From the NCBI GenBank assembly GCA_036850595.1, contig CM072159.1:29373612-29437611 (forward strand): a stretch of 64,000 bases of DNA. The letters are read 5' to 3'. The position numbers and the translations under genes were made by a program. Numbering within the stretch: the stretch's first letter is position 1; the number at the start of each line of letters is the position of its first letter. The notes under the pieces are model-generated. The model made no database searches. It saw only the letters and a list, made by a program, of their open reading frames with translations, and was not told where the DNA came from. This DNA comes from Rhyacichthys aspro. Its lineage: Eukaryota > Chordata > Actinopteri > Gobiiformes > Rhyacichthyidae. This document shows, in pieces, positions 12,501-23,762 of this stretch.

Positions 12501-13462
12501 CAGAACATTTCACAATAAATTATGACCAGATGCACATTTCTTTTAGGTGCACTTCCTGTTTGAGCACATATTCTTGCATGAAAGTAGTCTGGTCCGCTAA
12601 TCAATTAATTACACAAAATTAGTTTTGTTTTTGTGGATTTAAGTTTGATTTTCAGGGCGTAGTACCAACCAATGGAGAATAAATTGCCACTTTAGACTTT
12701 AAACCAATCAGAGAAGCGCAGTGTTGCATGTTACAATGGCTCTGACAGGGTTTCTCCAAAGTGGAAATGGTGTAGAACTGCAATCTCAACTTTGGCCCCC
12801 ATTTGTCACCGAAAAGGCCAAAAGCCACACTTAAAGCTCCTCCAACTGATTTTCTTTTTGTCGTCCATGTCTCAGATTTCCACTCACCTCCAAAAGCAGC
12901 CAAGAGACCTCTCCTGCTTCTCTTTTAATAAAAAAAGTTTAGAGTTTAGCGTTAGCTTAGCTGTGACATGACAACAATTATCTCCTCCTCGTTAAACATG
13001 ACGTGATTGAATTGACAGTATTTATCTGTGTTTTACGTTGCCTCCCTTTTCTCTGTTGATGCTTTTCTTTTTTCAGCTGTTTCTCTGTTAAAAGACATAT
13101 TCAGCTGAAAATACACTTTATCTGCAGCTATTAAACTTCCTGGAACATCATGTGACAAGAGTCGACCAATGGGAGCACTCCTTTTTGGAGCATGTGATTG
13201 TCCAAGGTTTTCTGTTCCTGAATAGAGGTTCTCATCTATTACAATCCTTTAGAATAAACAGTAAATGGCATCATTAAGAGAACTTATTGCTATTATAATA
13301 TACTATGGACTTTTAACCATTTTCCCAACAAGAACAAAACAAATGTTAGGTTCAGACAAATTATTTAAAAAAATTGCAGAAAGATTATTTGAATGTCGCC
13401 TTGTAAATCATTATTTTATGGTCACAAAGACAACAGTATTTGCTCTCCTCTCCGGACTATAG
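9521..13462. other. Noncoding DNA, no supported gene
   Basis: The stretch holds scattered open frames of 60 to 110 codons, none with a domain, a compositional signature or paired splice signals. A T-run lies at 12340-12352. The part 12640-12960 has more complex sequence and could be an old repeat, but no terminal repeats were found. Confidence 0.55.
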
Positions 13463-13580
13463 ACACTCCTGCTCCATCTGCTGCCACACGTCACGTCAAG
13501 AATCTGATGAACTGTACCAACCTCACATTAACCTCTAACCTCGCTTTTCACGTCTCCACAATGGCGGCCCATCAGTGGAG
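13463..13580 (+). other. Weak candidate internal exon (118 bp)
   Basis: A pyrimidine-rich tract TTTGCTCTCCTCTCC ends in an AG at 13461-13462, and a strong donor GAG|GTGAGT follows at 13578-13586. Of the three frames, only the third is open throughout the 118 bp (two bases, then 38 codons, then two bases). It reads TPAPSAATRHV near the start and MAAHQW near the end, with no recognised domain. A 38-codon open frame is quite likely by chance, so the call rests mainly on the splice sites. A chance occurrence in noncoding DNA is the main alternative. Confidence 0.2.
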
Positions 13581-13586
13581 GTGAGT

Positions 13587-13614
13587 CATGCACACACACA
13601 CACACCCCACACAC
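13587..13614. repeat. (CA)n microsatellite, imperfect
   Basis: CACACACACACACACAC followed by CCCACACACAT. It lies just downstream of the candidate donor site. Confidence 0.8.
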
Positions 13615-14675
13615 ATGGGACACGCCGGCTCTCACACACAGAGTGAAGAGAAGCTGCTCATTGACAGGGTTATAGAGAGCTATCACATCCAACTGGCCTG
13701 TCTAGAGTTTAATAGACTGGAGTGGCCTCGACGCACGCAGCAGCAGGGTATTTTAAGACACTCAACTTAAACCTCTAACAGTTCATGGTGGATTATTGTG
13801 CAGTAGGTACGAAGAACTGTCATGGAAACAATCATTCGTCATATGTTTGTAATGATTTCCCAAGTCCTGCACAATGACATGAATCTGAAAATCAACTCTT
13901 GCCTTCGTTTAAGTCACTGAAACTTTTATTTTGTAAGGGTGTGGTGTTACTCTTTACTTTGGACGCCAACATTTAAAATAAAAGACTTTTGGTTGAGTTT
14001 GTGTCGTGTTTTTAATAAGAGGTGCACAATGTACTTCTGAACAAAAAAGGTTAAAAATGATTTGTATTATTCAGGCATTAAGTAGCTGTTTTATTCCTGT
14101 CATATTTTTGTTCTAGTTCTTTGATTCATTTAAAAAAGAACAACTGAATTTCAAACAAAACCATCAAATAAATAATAACTGTCTGAGAGGAAGTGTTGAG
14201 TTGAGGCATAACATTTCTAAAACAAATGACTGTGTTTTTCACAAATATTTCTTATTTCTCTTTAATAAATAACAGCATGACTTCAGCACAACCTGAAAAA
14301 CTAATTTGACATTTTAACAAATCGTAAATATTTTGGATAATTCTGAACCCAAAATAGTTACCCTAGGCAAAATGCTGTAAATGCATTACACATAAATACA
14401 TACAGTACATACATGTGATTGGTAGACTTCTGCATTGTAGATCCGTGCTGTATTTACAACAAAGGACAGAAGTTTTTTTGAGGCAGGCTCCATTTAATGA
14501 TCCATTTAATGACCTGATGATAGGAAACATTAAATTCAGCTTGTAACGTGTGTTAGCAAATGTCTCCAGTTCGTTTACTTCACTCTTCATTACTTTCTAT
14601 GTACTTGTCAGAAGTATAACATAAATATCCCTATAGTCTTCATGAATTGCAGGGAACTTGTGTCATCCATAAATG
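13615..14675. other. Noncoding DNA, no supported gene
   Basis: AT-rich sequence with A- and T-runs. No open frame with a domain, RNA gene or clear repeat was seen. Confidence 0.6.
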
Positions 14676-14732
14676 AATGTATTTATTCATGTATTTATTT
14701 ATTTATTTATTTAATTATTTTATTTATTTTAA
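14676..14732. repeat. (ATTT)n-rich simple repeat
   Basis: A run of TTTA/ATTT tetranucleotides with interruptions (TTCATG, TTAATTA). It creates a trivial low-complexity open frame (Tyr/Phe/Ile/Leu) that is not a gene. Confidence 0.8.
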
Positions 14733-14899
14733 ACATGGAAAGCATGGCATAAAGATAATCAAAAATATTGACTTTTATACATTTTATTATTTATTCATAA
14801 CACTTAAAAAAGAAAAACAAAATGAAGGGCAGGAGAACCAACACAGATACACACCACACAGACGATAATCATAACAATTCATAATCATGCTTTCCTCTA

Positions 14900-15480
14900 T
14901 CTCCTCAGTCGTATAATTGGTATAGATGAAACGGTTACATTTAGATGCGATATTTAATGAGTGTGGATGCTGCCGAGTGGGTCCAGACTGTGCGCTGACA
15001 CAGCTAATTGTTGTCTTTCCTGTTGCTGAGCGGCGCTGACCGGCTCGCAGTAAGAGGCCGTGACAGCTCAGTGGTGTCCAGGCATGTGTTAAAAGCATTC
15101 CCAGCGTGCAACATGCCCCAGACTCATTTCACACCCTTTTATTCTGAGGGAGCCCAGCCGAGCGTGTGTATGTTCCAGTTTGATATTTTGTTCTGTTATT
15201 TATGGCTTTTCCTTGCGTGCTTCACATACAGTACGGCCAGCTTGAGCATTGTTGTGCCTATAAATTAATGTCAGCACTTGTCGTCTGATGCACGGAGGCC
15301 GACAATAAAGGCTCTCTGTGAGATTTCCGTCGCACAGAAAATTCCTCTTAATGAAGAATATTTTCTACATGCCTGCATTTCTTTTCACGCTCAGTGGGAA
15401 ACATTTTGCTAATCCATTTTGGGCCCAGTAAAACAGATTTCTGCCATGCTGGGCCATTCTGAAATATCAAATTCCTACAA
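14900..15480. promoter_or_regulatory. Candidate conserved noncoding block (unproven)
   Basis: This block is more GC- and CpG-rich and more complex than its flanks, which are A/T simple sequence on both sides. It contains homeodomain-like cores (GCTAATTG at 15003, TAAATTAATG near 15262) and a short inverted repeat GGCCCAG / CTGGGCC at 15422-15428 and 15449-15455. Open frames at 14787-15268 overlap on opposite strands and have no domain. It may be a regulatory element, but I cannot test conservation. Confidence 0.25.
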
Positions 15481-16038
15481 CAATCTGTAGAAATGCTGGA
15501 TTGAGCTTCCAAAAAGAACAGAAAAAAAGCAAAAAAAACATTGGCATATATTAAATAAATAAGTAAATATTTCCTATAGAGAGCTGTGATGTTAAGCTGT
15601 CACATAAAGCGGTGCAGCAAATTATTTCTATCAAGCAATTTCATATATGTTGTGTTTCAAATTGAGAGATAATTTTCAGTCCAAGATATTATTTGTTGAA
15701 AAGTACAAATGCTGTGAACTACACAAACATCACATGAAATAATGATAATAAATAAATAAATAAATATATAGAGATGATGGCGTTATTTATGTTTATGTAG
15801 ACATACAGATGCAAGTAAATATGAGCACTGTTAAAAAACTAACCACAATTGTTTTGAAAAACTCATTTGTTTATCACTGACATAAAGTATGATGCTTGTT
15901 GATGTAAACTGTCAGCAATGCAAGCTGTGTTTATATGAAAGATGAAGGTTTTCCTGACAGCTTAACACAAAAGGAATCATTTAAAACAAGCCACAAAAAT
16001 GACTTAGGACGTATAATCTTTTCTTAAAATCATTAAAA
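15481..16038. other. AT-rich noncoding DNA left of the duplicated segment
   Basis: Low-complexity A/T sequence, including an (AATA)n run at about 15748-15766. It has no counterpart in the window. Copy B of the downstream duplication begins at the base matching 16039, directly after the assembly gap. Confidence 0.7.
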
Positions 16039-16849
16039 TACAATTATAATATTTTATTGATTTTGAGGCTTTTTATTTTATGGGAAAGAGAAGCAAAATG
16101 CTGCTTTAAATGTGATTCAACTCAGTAAAGTGTAAAAGTACTTTTCCGATTTGATGTAGAAAACATTATTTTATCTGATCTTACTGGTTCCCTGCTGCTA
16201 AAAATAAAAGATACTTCTATAGCTCGATAGTTTTCTGCCATGTTTAAAGAGACGTGCTGTGAAAATACCACATGCAGTCAGATGTGACGTTGGTGTGGTC
16301 CTCGAGTCGCTGCAGAAAATACACCACTAAACTTTGCCGATCTGGGCCACCGTGACGGAACGTGTTCTTGAAATAGAAAAGTCATAGATAGTAAAGTTTT
16401 TCACATACATCTCTGGACCAGTGGAAGTGGACGAGTTGGAGAAATAAGCTGCGGTGTAGTGTATTCAGAAACCCAGTGAGACTTCAAACAAGTAGAAAAC
16501 CTGGAGTGGGTTCTGATGTTTTTATTGTCTGCAGAGACTCTAGCCTTCTGCTCTTTCTGACAAACAGATGCTCGTACTATAGTGCTAAGTCCTGTAGTTC
16601 AAGAGGTGACATCTTTTTGTCTGAAGCCACGTCCTCAAAGATGCACTGTACATGTTCTCTGCTTCAGGCGTTAGTTCTTATTGTTGCTTTTTTCAGTCTA
16701 AAAAGACCTTTATTTAGCACCAGATGTAAACTGGAACTGTATGAGTACAAATAAACGTAAGATTTGTGAGTTTGAAATACTGAGTCTCATCAAGATTTGT
16801 AGTTGACGTAGTTTCATGGCTAATATGTGTCTAAAACCACTTCTTAGTC

Positions 16850-17255
16850 CAGTGGTGGGTGAACTAATGCCCCGGGGGCTACATACGGCCCTTTGAGCTG
16901 TTTAATGTTGCTAAAGCTAAAGTTGTATCTACACACAGATGATATCTCTTCACATTTACCATTATATTGACCTTAACAATGAACAATTTTAATATGGAGT
17001 GGAAGGAGATATTTTTTCGCTCAATTCCAGTCAGTGGCCATTTTACTTAATTCCAAGAAACTGTTGCAGTTTTCAAAAAATACAATATAAGCCGGCATTT
17101 TCCACCAAACATTATACTAACCAGTCGGTGCAAGAAATTACAATTTATAGCCTTTCAAATGTAATTTATATTAGTTTATAGTTCACTGGTCTGGTCCGTC
17201 TGTCAGACTTTAAAACCCAGTGTGACCCTTGGGCCAAAAAAGTTTGCCGTTCACT
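16850..17255. mobile_element. hAT-like nonautonomous DNA element (copy A)
   Basis: The left end reads CAGTGGTGGG then TGAACTAATGCCCCGGGGGC and TACGGCCC. The right end, read on the opposite strand, is AGTGAACGGCAAACTTTTTT then GGCCCAAGGGTCACACTGGG. Both resemble the CAGTGGTGGGCAAACT...GGCCC type termini shared by many vertebrate hAT elements. The body of about 405 bp has no transposase; the 60- and 77-codon frames inside are chance. An 8-bp target duplication is not evident, so the copy is old. The same element is at 45406-45811 as part of the large duplication. Confidence 0.5.
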
Positions 17256-19608
17256 TTATAGTGGAATATAGAGTAAGGTTATTATATGGTTTGCTGATAG
17301 AGGACTGTTATAAGCCCATAATGTTAGCGAGAAATGCAAATTCAGTAGTTCTTGACTTATCTCCGTCTCGTTATATATTGTGTGAATGGATTGACGATAT
17401 TTATGGTTGTTCCACGCTTTTTTATGTGTTTGTTTTGGAGGATGTGGTGCATTGATGTTCAGATGTGGCTAAGATTAAAATGAAATTGTTAGCTTCTATT
17501 AGTCCTTCCTCTTTAGTCTTTTTACAACCAGACAAACTCAGTGAAGTCTCAAAGCGTGTCCTCAGTAGGTATCTGGCTGTAGTTTTTGGGGACACCTGAC
17601 GTCTCTGGACTGAAGAGGTCACTGAAAATACCCCGCAACCTCCAGAATGACAATCAACACGCACAATCAATAACAGTTTCATCATAAAGTTGAGCACTTA
17701 CAACAACTTTGTATTGATTCTCAGTGACCCTTACTCTTTGGGAACAAGTGGGATTCACGCCGTGCCAGTAAAAAGCCAATCAAAGCATAACACAGCGGCT
17801 AGATTGGTCGAGCAGCGGGGACTGGACTGTCGGTCGGCTGCAGAGTGAAGAAGTTTTGTGCAGACGACACAGTGGAGAATCACCTCCTACAACCCCAGTT
17901 AACAAGTGAATGACCATTTCAGTGGCATTATTGCTACTGTCAATACATAGAGAGACCAGTCGTTCATCTTTCACACAGAAGATGGTAAATGTATTCTTAA
18001 ATGGACGTTCTGTGTGTCTCTGAGCCTCTTCACTCCCTTTATCTGAGAAAATCTGAGAAAGTCGAGATGAATTTAAATGGAATAAATGATAAATCTTATT
18101 AGAGGAATATTCCTTCTGATCTAGACCAATATGGACGAAAGGTGATGAATTGAAAATGATGAGAAGACTTCTTTAATTTTTATTTCATTATTTTTTTACG
18201 TCTTTCTGTGTGAGGTGCCTGTTAGGAGTTTGGTTGAATAATTTACTAGCGACTCCATTAGATGGAAAAGCTCCTCTGTGTCAATGAAGACGTCTCCTAA
18301 TTGAAAAGCCTTTGATGAATCATGATCAGCACTTTGACAATTTCTACAATCTCTGGACATATTACAGGAAAATGTTTGATCAGCCGCCTCTGAGGGTTCC
18401 TCACTCTGAAAACAGCTTTTAATATCCATTAAATACAGCTCAGGTAGATTACCGACTGGATCTAGGACTGGACCTGAATTTCCTGCAGTTTATGAAAATG
18501 TTCCTGAATTTCCTGCAGTTTATGAAAATGTTCCTGACCATAGCAAACAGTCAAAACAAGCACTGCAGGCTCCTCTGTGGAAGAATGAACAGTGCTGCAA
18601 CATTGGGGTTTATCAAGTATTTAATGTAAGGTCTGGTGATGAGGTTGGACTGATGTTCAGCCTTATAGTTACAAAACAATATGCACAAATCAAGTTGTAA
18701 CATCAGCGCTAATCTGAAAAGTTTTGTTTCTCTGCAGCATCCAGCGTAAATAAATAAAAATAAAAATGTTGTGTGCCAAAATCTGTTTGCATGTGGAAAA
18801 AGTCCCAACAACAATACAAGCTGGTATCTTTAAACGTGGCTTTGGTGAACACTAAGTCTGTTTTGCTGTTTGGTTGTATTTTAGTCCCGGTTAAAAGGTC
18901 ATGAAGTGCACTGACATTTTTCTCTCTTTCTTCTCTATTAGCTACAAAATGTTATATTTCCTACACTAAAGCATACGATTTTGAAAGTTAAGCAGACCAA
19001 AATATATAGCACATATGTCAAATTCTCCAAGAGATACAGAAGATGGTTTTGGCAAATGGCTAATGTTCTGCAGAAAACTTAAGTGAGTACTTTAATATTT
19101 AGTTGCTTGATATGAGCATCTAGGCTACAGCAGCTGAAGGCTATAAGCTGATATAAACTGTGCCTGCACAAAGTATATGTATAATATTCTGTATAATATT
19201 AATAATTAGTGGGATTGACATAGCAACTGAACTGAGAAAACACACAAAATTAGAAAATGGCAGACGATACGCTCAGTATGAGGATTAATACAGATTTTTA
19301 CACACAGTAGAAATGTTGCAGTGATGCAGATGAGAATATAAACCATTTGGAGCTTTTTAAACAGCATTCCTGAGAAATACAGTGTGGAATTTGTTGTACA
19401 TTTGGAAAAAATGATCAGAGAATATCAGAAACTTTGTAAGAATGGGTCTGATAGTGTGGACAGGTAGGAAGGTTCTTGCTGGTCTTGCTTTAAGAAAGTT
19501 ATATCTGTGTTTGTAACAGACTAATAGGCACGGTGACCTGTGAAGAAAGATGGTGTTAAAGGCCTTATCTGACAGGCGTCCTGGAATGACCCGAGCCTCC
19601 CGTAACGG
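17256..19608. other. Noncoding part of copy A, relatively divergent from copy B
   Basis: No gene is supported. Differences from B include several indels, for example A-only GGCTATAAGCTG sequence near 19139-19165, a changed segment near 18398-18416, and a missing 11-bp stretch near 17598 relative to B. Frame-shifting differences in the small open frames argue against coding. Confidence 0.6.
18477..18536 (+). repeat. Tandem pair of a 30-bp unit, only in copy A
   Basis: The 30-bp unit beginning AATTTCCTGCAG and ending AAATGTTCCTG occurs twice, perfectly, at 18477-18506 and 18507-18536. Copy B has none: GGACCTG joins directly to ACCATAGC near 47045. The flanking CCTG is shared with the unit end, so a single deletion between CCTG repeats could have removed both units in B. 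Confidence 0.95.
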
Positions 19609-21533
19609 GATGAAGCCGGCCTGCAGCAGCATGTCTGCTCTGCCCTTTCGCCACTCAACAGTGCTATGGCCAGCGCGGCTAGGTGTGAATAAATGGCTTT
19701 CCTGAGGTCCCAAATGAATTCCTATCTACCTGTACACCCATCCATCTCCCCCTCTATTCAACACCAGCCCCGACATCCCAGTTTGTCTGCCCTGCCCTCG
19801 CTCCAGCCGCCTCACAGCCTCCATATCTCCTGCAGATATAGTATATCAGTGACCGGTGCGTTTGAGCCACAAACCATGGTATTTCCTCATTGCTCACTCG
19901 CACTATCCCCTCATCGGCAGCTGAGCGGGGCGTCTGGATGCTATCACGCTCCAGGCAATCAGAGATACAGCCATATGTCACAAATAGGTGTCAACTCTTA
20001 TTACAGCGGGGAGGGGTTCAAGGCACACGAAAACTCACTTATCAGAAGGACATAGCTGTGACATACCTCCTGCCTCTGCCCCTCTTCCTCCATATAACCT
20101 GCTCTGTGCGCAATATCACCCTTTTTCCTTCAGAGGCCAGTAACATTTGGCCAATAACACAAATGTAATACCTCTCTCCTCCACTCTCCAGCGCTGGGCT
20201 GCTTTATTTAATGGACCTGTAAACTGCCACTATACTTTATTTAAAGGTTAGAGTGAACCTGTGGAAATGAGAAGGACACACAGGACCTCGTCTCTTCACA
20301 GAGACAATGACTATCGGGTAATTTGTTAGAAATTGTATGATTTATTGCTTAGTCTTTGTTTTGGGGAAGATTAGGAGAAGTTGATATAGGAAAAGTTTTT
20401 ATACGTCTTATCATTTTTTCTCATATATTGCATTTTCTGTTGCTCTGAGCTGTTTGAGGCTCTTGTTAGAATTCAGGCTAATATTGTTTCTGGTACAACT
20501 AAAGAAAAAAAAAGGTGAAAGAATTGTCAGAATTGCCTCATAACTTTTATTAAGTTTATGTGTATCCTTATGAGAAAACATAGAGCTATATTACAAAATA
20601 GTCTTAAGTGTTGTAGTTTAATAATAGATCTTTCATCACTTCAGCCCCCGATGTAAACACGTGAGGCCATCATCACGTCTGGAGACCCACATGCGCTGAT
20701 TGGTTTGTCTTTATGACTATTTCATTTATTTTGGCCCGTATTAGAGCACAACTGTCTCCCTGAACTGAGCAATCACACAGTTTACAGACTTTAAGAGACT
20801 GTACGCTATAACTCTTCACTAAAGCCACATAATACTACTAACCATAAGCCCGTATCTGTAAAAATAAGAAAAATAGATCACATTAAAAGCTCTAATCACT
20901 CATGGTTTATCGCGTGCTCTGTTGTGTAAAGCCTCGGGTTACAGTTTACTGTCTGTGCGATCACTACTGCTTCTCTTCAGCCGTGGCACTTATAGAAAGA
21001 GCGTTCACAATGCAGCTGTTGTTCAGCCTTAATGTGGCTTTATGCAGGATAACATCTTCCCGAGCAGAAACAATCACGTTAGCCAAAAGCCTTGTGCTTG
21101 CATGTTTCTCTTTAGCATATACTTACTGTATTGACATGCAAGGATCCTATATTGGATTTCTCTCGTCACTTGTTCCCGCAATCGAAGTGAGCTTCATATT
21201 TACATATAATTACCATTTAAATAGTTATAACGGCGTATTCCAGTGCAGTCGACTGGCAAAACATGCACAACACAACATCTGCACTGTATAGATGTAATGA
21301 TGACATTTAACCCAGTTTACAACACGAGGCTCACACTCCAGCTGGCACTTTCTTTTCCACCACATTTCACTGCTTTGCTTCTGCAAGGCTTCGGAATAAC
21401 ACAGAAAAACAAAGCTACATTCAGATGAAATCCAGCAGATGGTCGACAACAAACTGGATGTCATTTTAGTCAAGGAGAGAATTTCCAATAATTGGGTGAG
21501 ATATTCAGAAAAATACTGTTTAAAGGTAAGATA
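19609..21533. other. Noncoding part of copy A with two long A/B-invariant blocks
   Basis: By eye, 19609-20108 and 20793-21533 show no difference from copy B (48096-48595 and 49285-50025), while 20109-20792 carries several. Both blocks have complex sequence. Open frames at 19693-20055 and 20902-21291 are therefore identical in the two copies, but they overlap frames on the other strand, lack domains and have no splice context. Identity between near-identical copies is only weak evidence for constraint. Confidence 0.45.
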
Positions 21534-21759
21534 TTTTTTACATTTAAAGTGACAAATTTGCAACAGGAAGCCTGGTCACCCTGATCCAGTAAAGCAGGTC
21601 TGGAAACTCTACTTCACAGCGATTTTAACTTGTTATGAATCCTAATCCTTAATTCCCTGTTATCTAGCTGCACACAGACGCAGTTTGTTCTGTCTTTGTT
21701 AGTATCGTTCACTGGAAATCTAGCTCAAATCCACAGAGACCAGACTAAATATTTGTACA

Positions 21760-21761
<2 letters not shown>

Positions 21762-21814
<53 letters not shown>
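21762..21814. repeat. (TA)n microsatellite, copy A only
   Basis: An uninterrupted AT/TA run of about 53 bp. At the equivalent site in copy B (about 50260) there is only ATATT followed by an A-run. Confidence 0.95.
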
Positions 21815-21818
<4 letters not shown>

Positions 21819-21984
21819 GTTAGCTGACCAGGCTAACACTGTATGTCCCAAACACACACAAATTAATGTTAAGTCAGTTTTGGCAATTTAACATTACATT
21901 TGCATTTATTATATTCTAATAAATTTTAATACCCACTAAAAGAAGTCACATGGGACTATCTCAGTAAAGTAACTCACTAAAAAG

Positions 21985-23377
21985 TACTTAGTGGAGTATC
22001 TGTTTTCCAGGCTTTCAAATGATTTTCAGGCTCCAATATTTGAGCTGATTCTGTTGCATTACCAATATAACCTCTGCAACATTGTGTGTAGCGTTGGATT
22101 ATTTTGTTATCCTTTGTATATTTACTTTTCAGTTTTGTTCGGTAAGCGTCTTCAATCGACTGGATTTCACGTGAATGGAGCATAAAAGGACTCCCCGCGA
22201 AACTGCAGCCTTTAATGTAAAATGCGGGCTTCCCCTTAAAAGGACGACACAATCAGAACCATTATCAATTTTCCATCTGCCTATTTCTTTTTCTATCAGT
22301 AGTGATTTCTATCTCTCTGTTCCATCCTCGTGAGTGTGTTTCTATCTGTAGACCACAGTGGGAGCTCCTGGCGCTCTCTGGAGACACTGCCACATCACCA
22401 GTGAGAGGAAATCAGCCGTCAATCCAATTCCTCACTGTTTCCCTCGCTCTCCTTTTGCTGCTATCTCTCTATTATTGTCTGTCCATCTGTCCCTCGTAAA
22501 TCTTCAGGTTTGGGCATGTATAAGGGCCACCTGTCTCCTCCGTACTGACCAGCTTGACCAACATAAGCGTCCTCTTAGCCCACTTCTTATTACTCCTTTG
22601 TCTAGATTCCATCTCAAGCAGTCTTCAGGCTGTTGTATTTCTCTAGCTTTCCATCCTTTACTGACTTTAAAGAATAGATCCGGATTGGAAATGGCTTAAA
22701 GCTAAAGCACAGTGGAAATCCTTCGACTGATGCTTTCATAAGACTCTCTAAAAGCTTTTTCCAACAATACTTTCCATCACGATTATGGCGGTTCAACTGT
22801 AAGCCAATTACCAATTTACGAATGACAAAATCAGGGCCGGGATGCATAAAGATGAAGATTAGATATAAACCTTGTTAAACACTTAAGGGGTCACCAAAAT
22901 GGAGTCGGGGTGACGGCCTCCCATTCAGTGGCTAATGCCCGTGTGCGGAGTCTGGGGATCACACAGGGGTTTTAACCTACCCTGTCAGCCTAAATTAATG
23001 AGGTAATTAAGGGCTCAGGTGGAATTAGCAGCAGACACCTTAAGTGCCCTGAGGCAGGCAGCATGTAAAGCCACGAGGAGGGGACAGCCACGGGCATCAG
23101 AAACAGCGCTGAAGAGGGAGAGGTCAAATCGGACACAAATAAGGCTCTGTTAGGTTTGTCTGGATCCTTGGAGCTGCTGTTTGTGGCGACAGGAGTCATG
23201 ACAGCGGTCTGGAGTTTGCTGCTTGATCTGTTTAAAATCACGTTCAAAAACACACTTTTTCTCTGTGGTTTTAACTCAGAGTGAGGCGCGGTCATTTATT
23301 ACCTTTGTTTTGTTTTAATTCAAGTTTTTAGTCCTTTTGTGCTTTTAACTTGAGTTACACTCAGTGAACAAAATACT
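21985..23377. other. Noncoding DNA upstream of the LINE/minisatellite complex
   Basis: No gene is supported. The stretch 22000-23220 is complex and differs little from copy B. Small open frames are shifted or shortened between the copies (for example a one-base difference near 22374 against 50873), which argues against coding. Near 23228-23290, TTCAAAAACACACTTTTTCT followed by T-rich DNA could be the very end of a LINE frame and its 3' UTR, but this is weak. Confidence 0.5.
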
Positions 23378-23382
23378 GTGAC

Positions 23383-23451
23383 ATGATAGTGCCATATGAA
23401 CCTTGTAGGACCCTGAGAACATCTGGGACAGGTCTTTTGCTTGTGCCCAGA
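23383..23451 (+). pseudogene. Remnant of an old L2-like LINE reverse transcriptase (left part), copy A only
   Basis: The frame from 23389 reads VPYEPCRTLR then GLLLVPR (V at 23389, R at 23449-23451). It lines up with VPYRPNRALR...GLLVVPR in the younger L2-like LINE at 23763-24359, at the same point of the C-terminal region. The last residues run straight into the first minisatellite unit (RSKHDTV). The matching right part is after the array at 25025-25078. Copy B lacks this 64-bp piece: its flank joins the array at about 51881-51889. The fragment is nonfunctional. Confidence 0.6.
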
Positions 23452-23760
23452 AGTAAACACGATACAGTCAGAAGTAAACACGATAAACTCAGAAGTAAAC
23501 ACGATAAACTCAGAAGTAAACATGATACAGTCAGAAGTAAACAAGATAAACTCAGAAGTAAACATGATAAACTCAGAAGTAAACATGATAAACTCAGAAG
23601 TAAACACGATACAGTCAGAAGTTAACACTATAAACTCAGAAGTAAACATGATAAACTCAGAAGTAAACATGATAAACTCAGAAGTAAACACGATAAACTC
23701 AGAAGTAAACACGATAAACTCAGAAGTAAACACGATAAACTAAAGTAAACACGATAAACT
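23448..23760 (+). repeat. 21-bp minisatellite, copy A left part (15 units)
   Basis: Fourteen 21-bp units and one 19-bp unit run without gaps. Each has CAGAAGTAAACACGAT or a one- or two-base variant (CATGAT, AAGAT, TTAACACTAT), then AAACT or ACAGT. The 19-bp form lacks two bases (CAGAAG becomes AAAG). In the frame of the flanking LINE remnant a unit encodes RSKHDKL or RSKHDTV. The array is interrupted at 23761 by a LINE and resumes at 24948. Open frames through it on both strands are by-products of the 21-bp period. Confidence 0.95.
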
Positions 23761-23762
23761 CG

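Noticed and set aside
15422..15455. Hairpin GGCCCAG / CTGGGCC with a 20-base loop as a structured RNA
   Set aside because: A 7-bp stem with no further pairing is expected by chance in 64 kb.
19693..20055. 120-codon frame identical in both copies
   Set aside because: It overlaps a minus-strand frame and another plus-strand frame, has no recognisable domain, and lies in a stretch with no A/B differences at all.
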